Shown here: piece after piece, positions 16,065 through 23,850 of the stretch
Position numbering within the stretch: position 1 is the first letter of the stretch
Layout: each line of letters starts with the position of its first letter
Source: a virus
Direction: 5' to 3' (one strand)
DNA: 64,000 nt
Virus record (IMG/VR): IMGVR_UViG_3300046096_000928
Coordinates: 28,554-92,553 of that record
Translations under genes and position numbers: made by a program
Notes under the pieces: generated by a model
Seen by the model: only the letters and a program-made list of their open reading frames with translations
Database searches by the model: none
Told to the model about the DNA's origin: nothing

Positions 16065-16093
16065 TTGACAAAATAAATCAAATAAGAGACAAT
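16065..16093 (+). promoter_or_regulatory. early-type promoter family, copy 2
   Basis: TTGACA, spacer AAATAAATCAAATAAGA (17) and GACAAT. It lies inside the first codons of a longer frame, which is why the gene start is set at 16136. Confidence 0.8.
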
Positions 16094-16135
16094 GACAATA
16101 TAAACAAAAAAACAAGTACACAGAGGTTAAAAATT

Positions 16136-16663
16136 ATGAATAACTACGAATTAAAGTTGAACATCGATATAGCTACTATGAGTTACAGAAAACTACAAAA
16201 AGAGTTGAGACGTTTAAAAGAAACATACGGAGTGACAAACATTAAATTAAATTCAAAAAGAACAGTTTTAGCCGCCGAATATAAAAGACTAATGATGATA
16301 GGGCATGAAGAAAAAGAATCTCCAAAACCAACCTTTAACGATCAAGTAGAAATCGTTGCAGAATTAGTAGGGACTAAAGCTACTAACATTTATCAATTAA
16401 TGCGTGATCCTATCTCTTTAAAAGAAGCGATTGAGATTATGTCTTGCGATTTAGACATTGAACCTTATCAATTTGGCATTCTAATTGAAGATACTTTCAA
16501 CATTTGTGATTTAGATTCCTATCTTAATGCAGAGAATGTTGATTTACATTGTTTTCTAAGAGAGATGGCACAAATGACAGAAAAAGAGGTAACAGCAGAA
16601 TGTGAAGCTAGAAATGCAATTACTTATGCAGAAATAGCAAGAGCTTACGGGATCGCTGCTTAA
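16136..16663 (+). CDS. hypothetical early protein with shared N-terminal motif (175 aa)
   Basis: I start at ATG 16136 after AGAGG, because a frame beginning at 16058 would have the promoter inside it. The N-terminus ('MSYRKLQKELRRLKETYGVTNIKLN' split as YRKLQ...TNIKLNSKRTVLAAEY) is shared with the gene at 17140 (YKELQ...TSVKLNASQEVLQAEY). This defines a ~40-residue helix-turn module of SAP-like look. The rest is helical and acidic. Function unknown. Confidence 0.7.
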   Translation: MNNYELKLNIDIATMSYRKLQKELRRLKETYGVTNIKLNSKRTVLAAEYKRLMMIGHEEKESPKPTFNDQVEIVAELVGTKATNIYQLMRDPISLKEAIEIMSCDLDIEPYQFGILIEDTFNICDLDSYLNAENVDLHCFLREMAQMTEKEVTAECEARNAITYAEIARAYGIAA

Positions 16664-16693
16664 AATACGAAAACAAATAATACGGAGTAATAA

Positions 16694-16733
16694 CATTGAT
16701 TGATAAAGCTATTAATAGCTTTATCAATCAATG
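16694..16733. repeat. perfect 40-bp palindrome over a start codon
   Basis: Bases 16694-16713 are the exact reverse complement of 16714-16733. The TTG start of the next gene (16696) lies inside the left arm, with GGAG just upstream at 16684-16687. As RNA the hairpin would bury the start. Confidence 0.65.
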
Positions 16734-17028
16734 TGAAAAATTTACTTCCTTTGTTAAAAAAACAAAAGAGCAAGTAATAGAAATGGCAAGTAATGATAGT
16801 ACTATGGAATCTATTTTTGAATTAGTATCTAATGAACAAGGAATCACACAAAAAGAACAAATTAAATCTTTAACTGCTCAGTTTTCTCTTAAAGATTATC
16901 AATCAATCTTATTTGAGATTTTGCCAAACTATACCTTATTTCAATTCTTATTAGATCGGACGGATTTAACTGATGAAGAAGCTTTATCAGAATTAGATTG
17001 TTATCACCAATTACAACCTCCTATTTAG
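16696..17028 (+). CDS. hypothetical protein with TTG start (110 aa)
   Basis: A helical protein ('IDKAINSFINQCEKFTSFVK...') with GGAG eight bases before a TTG codon. The first eleven codons are encoded by a perfect palindrome, so part of the N-terminus may owe its sequence to RNA structure. No alternative in-frame start lies close. Family unknown. Confidence 0.55.
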   Translation: MIDKAINSFINQCEKFTSFVKKTKEQVIEMASNDSTMESIFELVSNEQGITQKEQIKSLTAQFSLKDYQSILFEILPNYTLFQFLLDRTDLTDEEALSELDCYHQLQPPI

Positions 17029-17078
17029 ACATAGCTTTAATTAAGATTTATTTTGTCAAAAAAATATTTTGAAATACC

Positions 17079-17107
17079 TTGACAAAATAAATCAAATAAG
17101 AGATAAT
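17079..17107 (+). promoter_or_regulatory. early-type promoter family, copy 3
   Basis: TTGACA, spacer AAATAAATCAAATAAGA (17) and GATAAT, the best match to consensus of the five copies. ATATAC-ACAAAAC sequence downstream is also shared. Confidence 0.85.
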
Positions 17108-17139
17108 AGTAATATACAAACAAAACAAAAGAAAAGATT

Positions 17140-17958
17140 ATGACTTATAAAGAATTGCAACAAGCATTAAAACAGTTCAAAGTGGAAGGTTTAACATCAG
17201 TTAAGTTAAATGCAAGTCAAGAAGTATTACAGGCTGAATACACTCAAGTAATCGAACAAATAGAAATTGACAAGCAACAACAAACAAAAGATGGTTTATT
17301 AGCAGTTGATCGTTTTATTGAGATTGTAGAAAAAACTTTAACTGTTAACCTTTATTGTGACTATAAGATAAATTGCTCAATGATTTTGGAAAATAAAGAG
17401 ATAACATTTAATGAATTAATTTCAAAAATAGCCAAAGATGCGGACGTAAACAGAATAGATTTACTTTTAGCAGTAGAGCAAAACATGGAATATGATTTTA
17501 GTTTTAATCTGACTGATTATCGTTATAATTCAATTGAGTACTTTTTAGAAGTCTTTATTTTTCATGTAGTAACAATCGAAAAAAGATTAAAAGAAATAAC
17601 TCCCCCCGTTTTAGAAATAGTAACTCCAGAAAATGATCCTTCTTTAGATACGGCTATTAAATCTTTTACAAAGGCTATTAATCATGTATTTAAACGATTT
17701 GGTAGCAATAATTTTACTACTGAGGAATCTTTAAGATTATCAATGGGTAATGAGGTGACAGTCAATGATTTTATTAAATTTCTTAATCTAAACACTGGTT
17801 TTGATCTTACTGAATTTATGGAATACTTAGAATATCATCTTGAGGATCAATACCAATATTTGATACAATATTCAAGTATTGATTATGGTAAATATCCGCT
17901 TAAAATGATTTTACAAGATTTTGCTTATTCTATTGATGTTTATCAGTTAATTGCCTAA
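17140..17958 (+). CDS. hypothetical early protein, paralogue of 16136 N-terminus (272 aa)
   Basis: The N-terminal ~40 residues match the gene at 16136 (YKELQQALKQF, then SVKLNASQEVLQAEY). The remainder is helical with two similar halves of about 110 residues, each with a D-x-x-x-F-x-x-x-I stretch and an aromatic tail ('YNSIEYFLEVFIFHV'; 'YGKYPLKMILQDFAYSI'). No family recognised. A perfect palindrome follows. Confidence 0.7.
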   Translation: MTYKELQQALKQFKVEGLTSVKLNASQEVLQAEYTQVIEQIEIDKQQQTKDGLLAVDRFIEIVEKTLTVNLYCDYKINCSMILENKEITFNELISKIAKDADVNRIDLLLAVEQNMEYDFSFNLTDYRYNSIEYFLEVFIFHVVTIEKRLKEITPPVLEIVTPENDPSLDTAIKSFTKAINHVFKRFGSNNFTTEESLRLSMGNEVTVNDFIKFLNLNTGFDLTEFMEYLEYHLEDQYQYLIQYSSIDYGKYPLKMILQDFAYSIDVYQLIA

Positions 17959-17960
17959 TC

Positions 17961-18000
17961 ATTTAAAAGTTACTTAGAAATTTCTAAGTAACTTTTAAAT
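17961..18000. terminator. perfect 40-bp palindrome after 17140 gene
   Basis: Bases 17961-17980 are the exact reverse complement of 17981-18000. No T tract follows (CTGCC), so it is either a 3'-end stabilising hairpin or a DNA site rather than a simple terminator. Confidence 0.6.
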
Positions 18001-18039
18001 CTGCCAAAGAAATAGTAATTAAAAATAAAAGAGTTAAAA

Positions 18040-18387
18040 ATGATTGATTTATTATTTGAAGAAGTTAATAAATTTTGTAAAGTAGATAAGGAACAAATTA
18101 CTAAGCTATATAGACATAAAGATTTGAGAGAATTTCTAAATGAGTTAATCTTAACTACTGATTTTGACTTAACAGACGATTTACAGGCTATTGATTATTT
18201 AAGAAGCAATGATCCTACTTTTAAAAAATCGATTCAAATAGCCAATGAATTAGGTATTTATCCAAAAGAGTATAGTTCCGTATTATTAGCCTCTATTTTA
18301 AAACGTTTCAATATATCTCAAGCAATACTCAGGCATTTTGAACAATTCCATAACGCTTATAAAAAATCAAAATTAGAAAATAAATAA
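18040..18387 (+). CDS. hypothetical protein (115 aa)
   Basis: A helical protein related in style to the early proteins before it ('NDPTFKKSIQIANELGIYPKEYSSVLLASIL'). It starts 40 bases after the palindrome. No family recognised. Confidence 0.65.
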   Translation: MIDLLFEEVNKFCKVDKEQITKLYRHKDLREFLNELILTTDFDLTDDLQAIDYLRSNDPTFKKSIQIANELGIYPKEYSSVLLASILKRFNISQAILRHFEQFHNAYKKSKLENK

Positions 18388-18394
18388 ATAAAAC

Positions 18395-18967
18395 ATGATT
18401 ATTACTCGTGATTTAAAGGATAACATCGATATATTAAATGACTGTGTTTATTGGCTACAAAATCATAATGAAAATAACCTTGAATATAACCGACCTGTTT
18501 TAATTAGTGGCTGTCGTTTTATAGCCTATCGTTTCCCTAATAATAATGGACAATTGGCGATCGCCAAAGTCTCAACTGGTAATCCTATTATTAATTCCGC
18601 CATAAATATTGTTAATCCGTTTGTGATCGATTTTTATCTTGACTTTGAAAAGGATTACATCATAAACTTCGATCAAGATTTCTCACAAGATTCGATCTAC
18701 CAATCTATCTATAACCTAACAGTTGAGAAAATTAAAAATTTAAAATCAATACTTATTGGTTTTAAATTACAAAATAGAAAAGCCTTAGAATATGCCAACG
18801 ATTTTCTCGGTCGTACATACGCACCTTTATTTCAATTAACTGATTTTCTCGGCAAAAGTTTAGATAAAAATGAGCTGTTAGACATCTTTAATCAGCAATT
18901 GTCAGATGATGATTACCAACTTACGATTAATCATTTAAAAGCTTTTGAAACACCTAAAACTCTATAG
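18395..18967 (+). CDS. hypothetical protein (190 aa)
   Basis: Seven bases after the previous gene and presumably cotranscribed. It mixes beta and helix ('NRPVLISGCRFIAYRFPNNN') with a helical C-terminus. It contains a HIP1 site (18557). No family recognised. Confidence 0.65.
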   Translation: MIITRDLKDNIDILNDCVYWLQNHNENNLEYNRPVLISGCRFIAYRFPNNNGQLAIAKVSTGNPIINSAINIVNPFVIDFYLDFEKDYIINFDQDFSQDSIYQSIYNLTVEKIKNLKSILIGFKLQNRKALEYANDFLGRTYAPLFQLTDFLGKSLDKNELLDIFNQQLSDDDYQLTINHLKAFETPKTL

Positions 18968-19013
18968 TTTAAAATGCCTTAAATAATATAAACTAAATTT
19001 AGGATAAAATATA

Positions 19014-19319
19014 ATGTTTTGCATTATTACTTTAATTAATGTTATGGACACTCAAAACAACCCACAATTTAGCATCGAAGATATTGCCTATTTTAAATGG
19101 GATAAATCAAAAGGGCTTATTTTGAGAAAATTACGCACCGAAAAGAATTTAACCATGAAACAATTATCTCAAAAAATATCTTTACTTGGTGTTGAGTGCA
19201 GTGTAGATTATCTTGGTACTTTAGAACACGGCAGAGTTGAAAGTCTCAAAGTGGATAAATTGTTAGCAATAGTACATTGTTTAAATGCTTCCTTTGGTTA
19301 TTTTTCTTCTAAATCATGA
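19014..19319 (+). CDS. XRE-family transcriptional regulator
   Basis: A 101-residue protein with a Cro/CI-type HTH at about residues 37-75 ('LRTEKNLTMKQLSQKIS', 'LGTLEHGRVESLKVDKLLAI'). The start may be ATG 19044. 'YFKWDKSKGLIL' before the HTH is shared with the regulator at 3622. It lies within the five-promoter early cluster and is a reasonable candidate for its repressor. Confidence 0.85.
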   Translation: MFCIITLINVMDTQNNPQFSIEDIAYFKWDKSKGLILRKLRTEKNLTMKQLSQKISLLGVECSVDYLGTLEHGRVESLKVDKLLAIVHCLNASFGYFSSKS

Positions 19320-19337
19320 ATCTTTTTTTATTTTCCC

Positions 19338-19366
19338 TTGACATCGTTTTTAAAACACGGCAAGAT
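19338..19366 (+). promoter_or_regulatory. promoter-like site
   Basis: TTGACA, a 17-base spacer and CAAGAT. A second TTGACA stands exactly 60 bases further on (19398). The spacer differs from the five-copy family. Confidence 0.5.
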
Positions 19367-19436
19367 ATTAATATGAGTTAATCAACTCTAAAGAACCTTG
19401 ACATAATCACAAATAATTAAATAAGGAAAGGGCAAG

Positions 19437-19712
19437 ATGATGTCTTTAGAATTGATTACTAAATACCTTTCAGTTTTGGATAACAACCAATTAGGCAAAG
19501 CTGAAATAAAAACGTTGGTGAATCTCTTAAAAGAATTTGAAAAAATACCTTCTGAAATTGAGCGGTTTCAATTAAAAATTATAGAACTTATTGATGACAA
19601 GGCGATAAGTGGCTACATCGAGTTAGATGATTGGCTTTATCACATTGAAAGAAATAAACTCTATAAAATAATCTCTATCGATCCTGCCACTCAAAAGAGT
19701 TTATCGAATTAG
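19437..19712 (+). CDS. hypothetical protein (91 aa), probably frameshifted at its end
   Basis: A helical acidic protein ('LITKYLSVLDNNQLGKAEIK...') ending at TAG 19712. One extra A in CAAAAGAG (near 19690) would continue it in the next frame as 'KEFIELEKEIEDSRDKLNDY...' to 19780, a typical coiled-coil tail. So the visible C-terminus may be the product of a one-base deletion. Confidence 0.6.
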   Translation: MMSLELITKYLSVLDNNQLGKAEIKTLVNLLKEFEKIPSEIERFQLKIIELIDDKAISGYIELDDWLYHIERNKLYKIISIDPATQKSLSN

Positions 19713-19795
19713 AAAAAGAGATTGAAGACAGTCGAGATAAGCTAAATGACTATATACGGACTGAAAATGAACAAATATAGAAGTTATGCTTAAAA

Positions 19796-19921
19796 ATGCA
19801 GGAACTTTATGATCGTTTAGCTTCAGCAGTTGAAAACCAAACAGCTATTAATTCAGACGGCTTTGTCTTTGTTAATAAAAACAATAATTTTTATCACACA
19901 GTAAACAATAAAGAGAAATAA
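19796..19921 (+). CDS. hypothetical small protein (41 aa)
   Basis: A 41-codon frame ('MQELYDRLASAVENQTAIN...') ending two bases before the ATG of the broken KilA-N gene. Protein-like composition but no clear ribosome site. Confidence 0.4.
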   Translation: MQELYDRLASAVENQTAINSDGFVFVNKNNNFYHTVNNKEK

Positions 19922-19923
19922 AA

Positions 19924-20283
19924 ATGCACATCCCAAACAGTCTTTTAAAAGACTTGAATATCGGAATAGTAACTTATCACGGTTATCAAATAACTTACCG
20001 TATCAAAGATGGTTATGTCAATGCTACACAGATAGCACAACTCTTTAATAAGATAGTTTGGGAGTGATTACGTTATAACTTAACTCAAGAGTGTATCAAT
20101 ACTTTAGAGATTGAATTAAGTACGGATAAATTAACCGAAATTGGTTTAGGCTCACCCAAAAATGGGGGAGGTCTTTGGATTCACCCTAGTTTAATTATTT
20201 CTTTAGCAAAATGGATAAAAAATGAAGAGTTTATTTATTGGTGTGAAAGTGAGTTCACTAATAAAAGAAAATTAGTAGCTTAG
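19924..20283 (+). pseudogene. KilA-N domain gene with an in-frame stop
   Basis: Translation gives a KilA-N pattern: 'IKDGYVNATQIAQLF' then, after a TGA at 20065-20067, 'CINTLEIELSTDK' and 'GGGLWIHPSLIISLAKWI', ending at TAG 20281-20283. The stop falls where KilA-N proteins have a Trp ('WEWLR'-type), so TGG to TGA is the likely change. All other codons are open. The gene is dead unless TGA is read through. Confidence 0.75.
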
Positions 20284-20289
20284 AACGAT

Positions 20290-20382
20290 TGCCACAGCGT
20301 AAGTCACTAAATACCGCTACAAAAAGATAGTCTCAACTGAAACTTGAGACTATCAATAATTAACCTTTCACAGGAGTGAATA
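20290..20382 (+). promoter_or_regulatory. duplicated structured leader, copy 1
   Basis: Shares GCGTAAGTCA-TAAATA-CGCTA with the leader at 20918. It also has a strong hairpin GATAGTCTCAA/TTGAGACTATC with a different loop, and an AGGAG site before the ATG. It precedes the broken KilA-N gene at 20383. Confidence 0.6.
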
Positions 20383-20595
20383 ATGATTTTAACATACAAA
20401 GACAGTGAAATTCAGCAACGAGATCAAGATAGTTATGTAAATTTAACTCAAATGGCAAAAGCGAACAATGTCAGAGTTTCTAACTGGTTGCAGTTAGAAA
20501 GTTCAAAAGCCTATATTCAGGCACTTGAAGCCGATACGAATATAATCGCATCGGAACTTTTGATCATAAAGAAAGGTTGTAGCTTTAAATTTTGA
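20383..20595 (+). pseudogene. KilA-N gene, N-terminal part (deletion/frameshift)
   Basis: The first 55 residues nearly match the intact gene at 21007 ('MILTYKD-EIQQRD-D-YVNLTQMAKAN'). After 'KKG' a deletion removes about a dozen residues and shifts the frame. The frame of the next gene picks up with 'VALNFEQWIMQKQRRGKK', matching 'VAIAFAQWI' of the intact copy. The ancestor was therefore a KilA-N protein fused to a T5orf172 domain. Confidence 0.8.
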
Positions 20596-20605
20596 ACAAT
20601 GGATA

Positions 20606-20908
20606 ATGCAAAAACAGCGAAGAGGAAAAAAGATAATCGGAGATATATATATTTTCCTTGACAACGGGAATAATGCCTACAAAATCGGATTTACTACTAA
20701 CTTGAAGGAAAGAGAAAAGCAACATAAAACAAGCAATCCTTTTCTTGAATTAATTAAAGTTTATTCTTCTCAACGAATAGAGAATGAACAACTGTTACAT
20801 CAAAAATTAAGAGATTATCAAATCAAAGGAACTACTGAATGGTATGTAAAAAAGCCACAAGTTTTGAGAATTAAATTAACTATTCTCAAAACACCCCAAA
20901 TAGATTAG
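20606..20908 (+). CDS. T5orf172 (GIY-YIG-like) domain fragment
   Basis: A 100-residue frame with 'YIFLDNGNNAYKIGFTTNLKEREKQH', then 'ENEQLLHQKLRDYQIKGTTEWY', the standard T5orf172/MUG113 layout related to GIY-YIG nucleases. It is the C-terminal domain of the broken KilA-N gene at 20383, separated by the frameshift. The domain itself is complete, so it could still be made if translation starts at ATG 20606, though no ribosome site is evident. Confidence 0.7.
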   Translation: MQKQRRGKKIIGDIYIFLDNGNNAYKIGFTTNLKEREKQHKTSNPFLELIKVYSSQRIENEQLLHQKLRDYQIKGTTEWYVKKPQVLRIKLTILKTPQID

Positions 20909-20917
20909 ATAAATTGA

Positions 20918-21006
20918 CCACAGCGTAAGTCATTAAATATCGCTAAAAGATAGTCTCAAATATCAGTTGAGACTATCACTAATTAACTTTAATAGGAGAG
21001 TAGATT
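20918..21006 (+). promoter_or_regulatory. duplicated structured leader, copy 2
   Basis: Same design as 20290-20382: GCGTAAGTCATTAAATATCGCTA, hairpin GATAGTCTCAA/TTGAGACTATC with a different loop, then AGGAG. It precedes the intact KilA-N gene. Confidence 0.6.
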
Positions 21007-21732
21007 ATGATCTTAACATACAAAGACCAAGAAATTCAGCAACGGGATCGAGATGGCTATGTGAATTTAACTCAAATGGCAAAAGCTAACGAAGTAGAAG
21101 TAAGTAATTGGTTGAGACTAGATAGCTCAAAAGCCTATATAGAAGCGTTAGAAGCCGACCTTCAGATATGCAGATCGAACCTTTTGATCGTGAATAAAGG
21201 GGGAATTGCTAATCAACAAGGTACATGGGCGCATCCTTTAGTAGCGATCGCCTTTGCACAATGGATAAGCCCACAATTTCATATCTGGTGTAATAAATGT
21301 ATCAAAATAATTTTTGAAACTGGTAGTTATTCTGTTTCAAACGTGAAATCCGAACCTATACAACAACCAATAATCCCTGTTCATGTTGTTGCTTTAGAAA
21401 AATCACGAGCGATTACTGAAATTGATAATTCATTATCTAATAAACACCCAAGACTTGCCCAACTTTTAATTGATCATATTGTTTCTGACCTTATAGGAAG
21501 TGAAAAGTTATTAAATGGCGATCGTCTTCGTGGTGTTGTAGAAATTGCAGAAGCAATGGGTTTTAAAAATGCAACTATCAAACGTTGTAATTTAGGCAAG
21601 TACGTTAAACGATTATGTGGACATTTAGCTAGTCAAGAGGAACGATTAGTACACGGCACAATGAGAGCGGTTGCGTGTTACCCAGAAAATAATGAAGAAG
21701 TAAAAACTGCTATCTTTAAATTCTTTAATTAA
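21007..21732 (+). CDS. KilA-N domain protein
   Basis: A 241-residue protein with a full KilA-N domain (residues ~1-105: 'DGYVNLTQMAKANEVEVSNW', 'GGIANQQGTWAHPLVAIAFAQWISP'), a DNA-binding fold common in phage antirepressors. The C-terminal part ('GDRLRGVVEIAEAMGFKNA', 'YVKRLCGHLA') is HTH-like. It is the only unbroken copy of three KilA-N genes in 1.8 kb. It contains a HIP1 site (21244). Confidence 0.88.
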   Translation: MILTYKDQEIQQRDRDGYVNLTQMAKANEVEVSNWLRLDSSKAYIEALEADLQICRSNLLIVNKGGIANQQGTWAHPLVAIAFAQWISPQFHIWCNKCIKIIFETGSYSVSNVKSEPIQQPIIPVHVVALEKSRAITEIDNSLSNKHPRLAQLLIDHIVSDLIGSEKLLNGDRLRGVVEIAEAMGFKNATIKRCNLGKYVKRLCGHLASQEERLVHGTMRAVACYPENNEEVKTAIFKFFN

Positions 21733-21795
21733 TTACATATTAAAATTTCTGATAATACAATCAACTATTTATTAGAAATTTTAATTAAAAGTATA

Positions 21796-21824
21796 TTGAC
21801 AAAATAAATCAAATAAGAGATAAT
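21796..21824 (+). promoter_or_regulatory. early-type promoter family, copy 4
   Basis: TTGACA, spacer AAATAAATCAAATAAGA (17) and GATAAT. It drives the gene at 21856. Confidence 0.85.
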
Positions 21825-21855
21825 AGTATTATATAAACAAAACAAGAATAGAATC

Positions 21856-22056
21856 ATGAACAACCCAACTATCGAAACAAAAACTAAAAAAGAGTTAGTC
21901 AATGAGTATATAGGCAAACAAGCTAATTTATACTTCCGTACTTATAAAGCAGTTAAAGCAGAAGCAGAGTTAGAAAATATCGAATTATCAACTGAGGACT
22001 TACGCACAATCTCAACAAGTATTTTTATAAGCACTCAAAGAAAATTCAATCTTTAA
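21856..22056 (+). CDS. hypothetical small early protein (66 aa)
   Basis: Small charged protein ('MNNPTIETKTKKELVNEYIGKQ...') directly behind a family promoter, 32 bases from the -10 box. No family recognised. The layout (strong promoter, tiny acidic/basic protein) is typical of phage host-takeover genes, which is only suggestive. Confidence 0.65.
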   Translation: MNNPTIETKTKKELVNEYIGKQANLYFRTYKAVKAEAELENIELSTEDLRTISTSIFISTQRKFNL

Positions 22057-22114
22057 TCACTCAAAGGAAGTTTTTATGACTTCCTAAAAAACCAAAAATA
22101 ATAACAATAAAAAA

Positions 22115-22348
22115 ATGACTAAAATTAAATTAATCAAATCTTTATTGCATACATTCAAAAAAATTGATGGCGTAAGGATTAGTAATGCGGATACATTTTT
22201 CTTTATCCGATTTAAAGATAGATTACTTATAATCAAAGCTAAATCTGATAGTTTCCAACAACTAAGAGCAGGTTATACTTTACTCACTCAAATCCTTACT
22301 AAATTAGTTAATCCAAAATTAACCAGCCTTATTGAAAGTCATTATTGA
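22115..22348 (+). CDS. hypothetical small protein (77 aa)
   Basis: Second gene behind promoter copy 4. The pattern 'DTFFFIRFKDRLLIIKAKSDSFQQL' suggests a small alpha/beta fold. A long-stemmed hairpin follows. No family recognised. Confidence 0.6.
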   Translation: MTKIKLIKSLLHTFKKIDGVRISNADTFFFIRFKDRLLIIKAKSDSFQQLRAGYTLLTQILTKLVNPKLTSLIESHY

Positions 22349-22363
22349 TTCCAACTAAAATTA

Positions 22364-22417
22364 ATTAATTAAATAACTAAGCTATTTTGGAAAGATAAAC
22401 TTAGTTATTTAATTAAT
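22364..22417 (+). terminator. 18-bp-stem hairpin
   Basis: ATTAATTAAATAACTAAG pairs with CTTAGTTATTTAATTAAT around an 18-base loop. It ends the 21856-22348 unit. Confidence 0.65.
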
Positions 22418-22486
22418 AATGAATAAGGCTAAAACAAGGCTATTAATAGCCAAATAAATATCGAAAAAACTAATTTCAGAAATAAC

Positions 22487-22515
22487 TTGACAAAATAAAT
22501 CAAATAAGAGACAGT
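22487..22515 (+). promoter_or_regulatory. early-type promoter family, copy 5
   Basis: TTGACA, spacer AAATAAATCAAATAAGA (17) and GACAGT. It drives the gene at 22559. Confidence 0.8.
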
Positions 22516-22558
22516 AGTAATATAAGAACAAAAAACAAACACAGCGAGACTAAATTAA

Positions 22559-22819
22559 ATGAAAGATAAACTTGTAAAATCTATTCTAAACCTACCAGAT
22601 GAGGATCGAAAAGTTGTAATAAAAAAAACGGCAGATATGTTAGCAGAACTTTTTCCAAAACGAAACGAAAAACCCACTTATAGTTTAGGATTTCAGAAAT
22701 ACGAAAAACTAAACAAAAAACAAAGAATGGCATTACAGACCAAGTTTTGGGGGAGACCTTTTAAAGATATTACAGAGGCTCTGGAAACTCAAACTATTAA
22801 GGAAATTTTAGCTAACTAA
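22559..22819 (+). CDS. hypothetical small early protein (86 aa)
   Basis: Helical basic protein ('LPDEDRKVVIKKTADMLAELF') with a distinctive 'WGRPFKDITEAL' stretch. A single-gene unit between promoter copy 5 and a terminator hairpin. No family recognised. Confidence 0.65.
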   Translation: MKDKLVKSILNLPDEDRKVVIKKTADMLAELFPKRNEKPTYSLGFQKYEKLNKKQRMALQTKFWGRPFKDITEALETQTIKEILAN

Positions 22820-22823
22820 AAAC

Positions 22824-22876
22824 AAAAATAATAACTAGGTTTATTCTCTCAAGATAACCTAGTTATTATTTTTATA
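22824..22876 (+). terminator. terminator, 18-bp stem
   Basis: AAAAATAATAACTAGGTT pairs with AACCTAGTTATTATTTTT around a 14-base loop. It ends the 22559 unit. Confidence 0.75.
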
Positions 22877-22942
22877 GGTTTCTCATCAGTTAAGCTAAAA
22901 CAAAGCCATTAATAGCCAAATAAACAGCTATAGAGAGAAGAA

Positions 22943-23850
22943 TTAAATTGAGGTAGATTGTATTACTTTTAAATTCTCTTTTAATTCTTCAATGTAATCT
23001 TTGTTTAATTTGATCGCCACATAATTTTTATTTTGTCTAATAGCCTCTTTTGCCACCGTACCAATACCAGCAAAAGAATCAAACACTACACCACCGACTG
23101 GACAACCAGCTTTTAAAAAACTCTAATCAAAGTATCTGGAAAACTGGCAAAATGATTAGAGTTTTTTGTTGGCTTCGTATTGACAATCCATACGGTTCTT
23201 TTTCTTCTAAAACCGTCGTTAATAAAATCGTTTAAATTATTTGGCTTTGAGATTTGACTTTCGATATTTCAAATTAGTGTGAACAGTTCTACTCGCAGAT
23301 TCTTTAATCAATTTACAATCAAAATAATATTTTGATTGTTTAGGAAGTAAAAATATATACTCATGGCTTTTCGTGCATCTATCTTTAACTGATTCTGGCA
23401 TTGCGTTAGGTTTATGCCAAATAATATCTTGTCTCAAATACCAGCCATCATCTTGTAAAGCAAAAGCAACACGCCACGGTAAACCTATTAAATCTTTAGC
23501 TTTTAAATTTAAAGAAATTTCTCTTTTTATATTTTCTTGGCAACCATCTTTATATTTTTATGTGATCCCACATTCTCATTAAGATTATCTGTTTTGCCTT
23601 TTAGTGAACTCATAGCATAGGTATCACCGAGATTTAACCATAATGTACCTTCCTCTTTTAAAACCCGTTTAATTTCACGAAAAACCTTAACTAAATTCTC
23701 TACATATTCAGAAGGTTTTTTTTCTAAGCCTAATTGATTTTCGTGTCCATAATTCCTTAATCTAAAATATGGCGGCGAGGTAACACAACAATCTAGTGAT
23801 TTATCAGCTAACGACTTCAAAACTTCCCTACAATCACCTTCTAAAATCAT
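22943..23850 (-). pseudogene. N4-cytosine-type DNA methyltransferase with several frameshifts
   Basis: Three frames together spell one enzyme. The first has 'MILEGDCREVLKSLADKSLD', the catalytic 'TSPPYFRLRNYGHENQLGLE' and 'GTLWLNLGDTY' (23527-23850). The second has 'LRQDIIWHKPNAMPESVKD' (23237-23437). The last has 'RTVWIVNTKPTKNSNHFASF' and the SAM motif 'VVFDSFAGIGTVAKEA' (22943-23230). At least three single-base shifts separate them, one at a T run near 23120. SPPY near the start suggests N4-cytosine methylation. Clearly dead. Confidence 0.85.

Noticed and set aside
19924-20283. Stop-codon readthrough or an alternative code as the reason for TGA at 20065
   Set aside because: All other genes use TGA as a stop, and neighbouring KilA-N copies are also decaying, so a simple nonsense mutation is the better explanation.
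22943-23850. Treating the small frames here as separate genes
   Set aside because: They join in order into one known methyltransferase sequence; several frameshifts explain the fragments.
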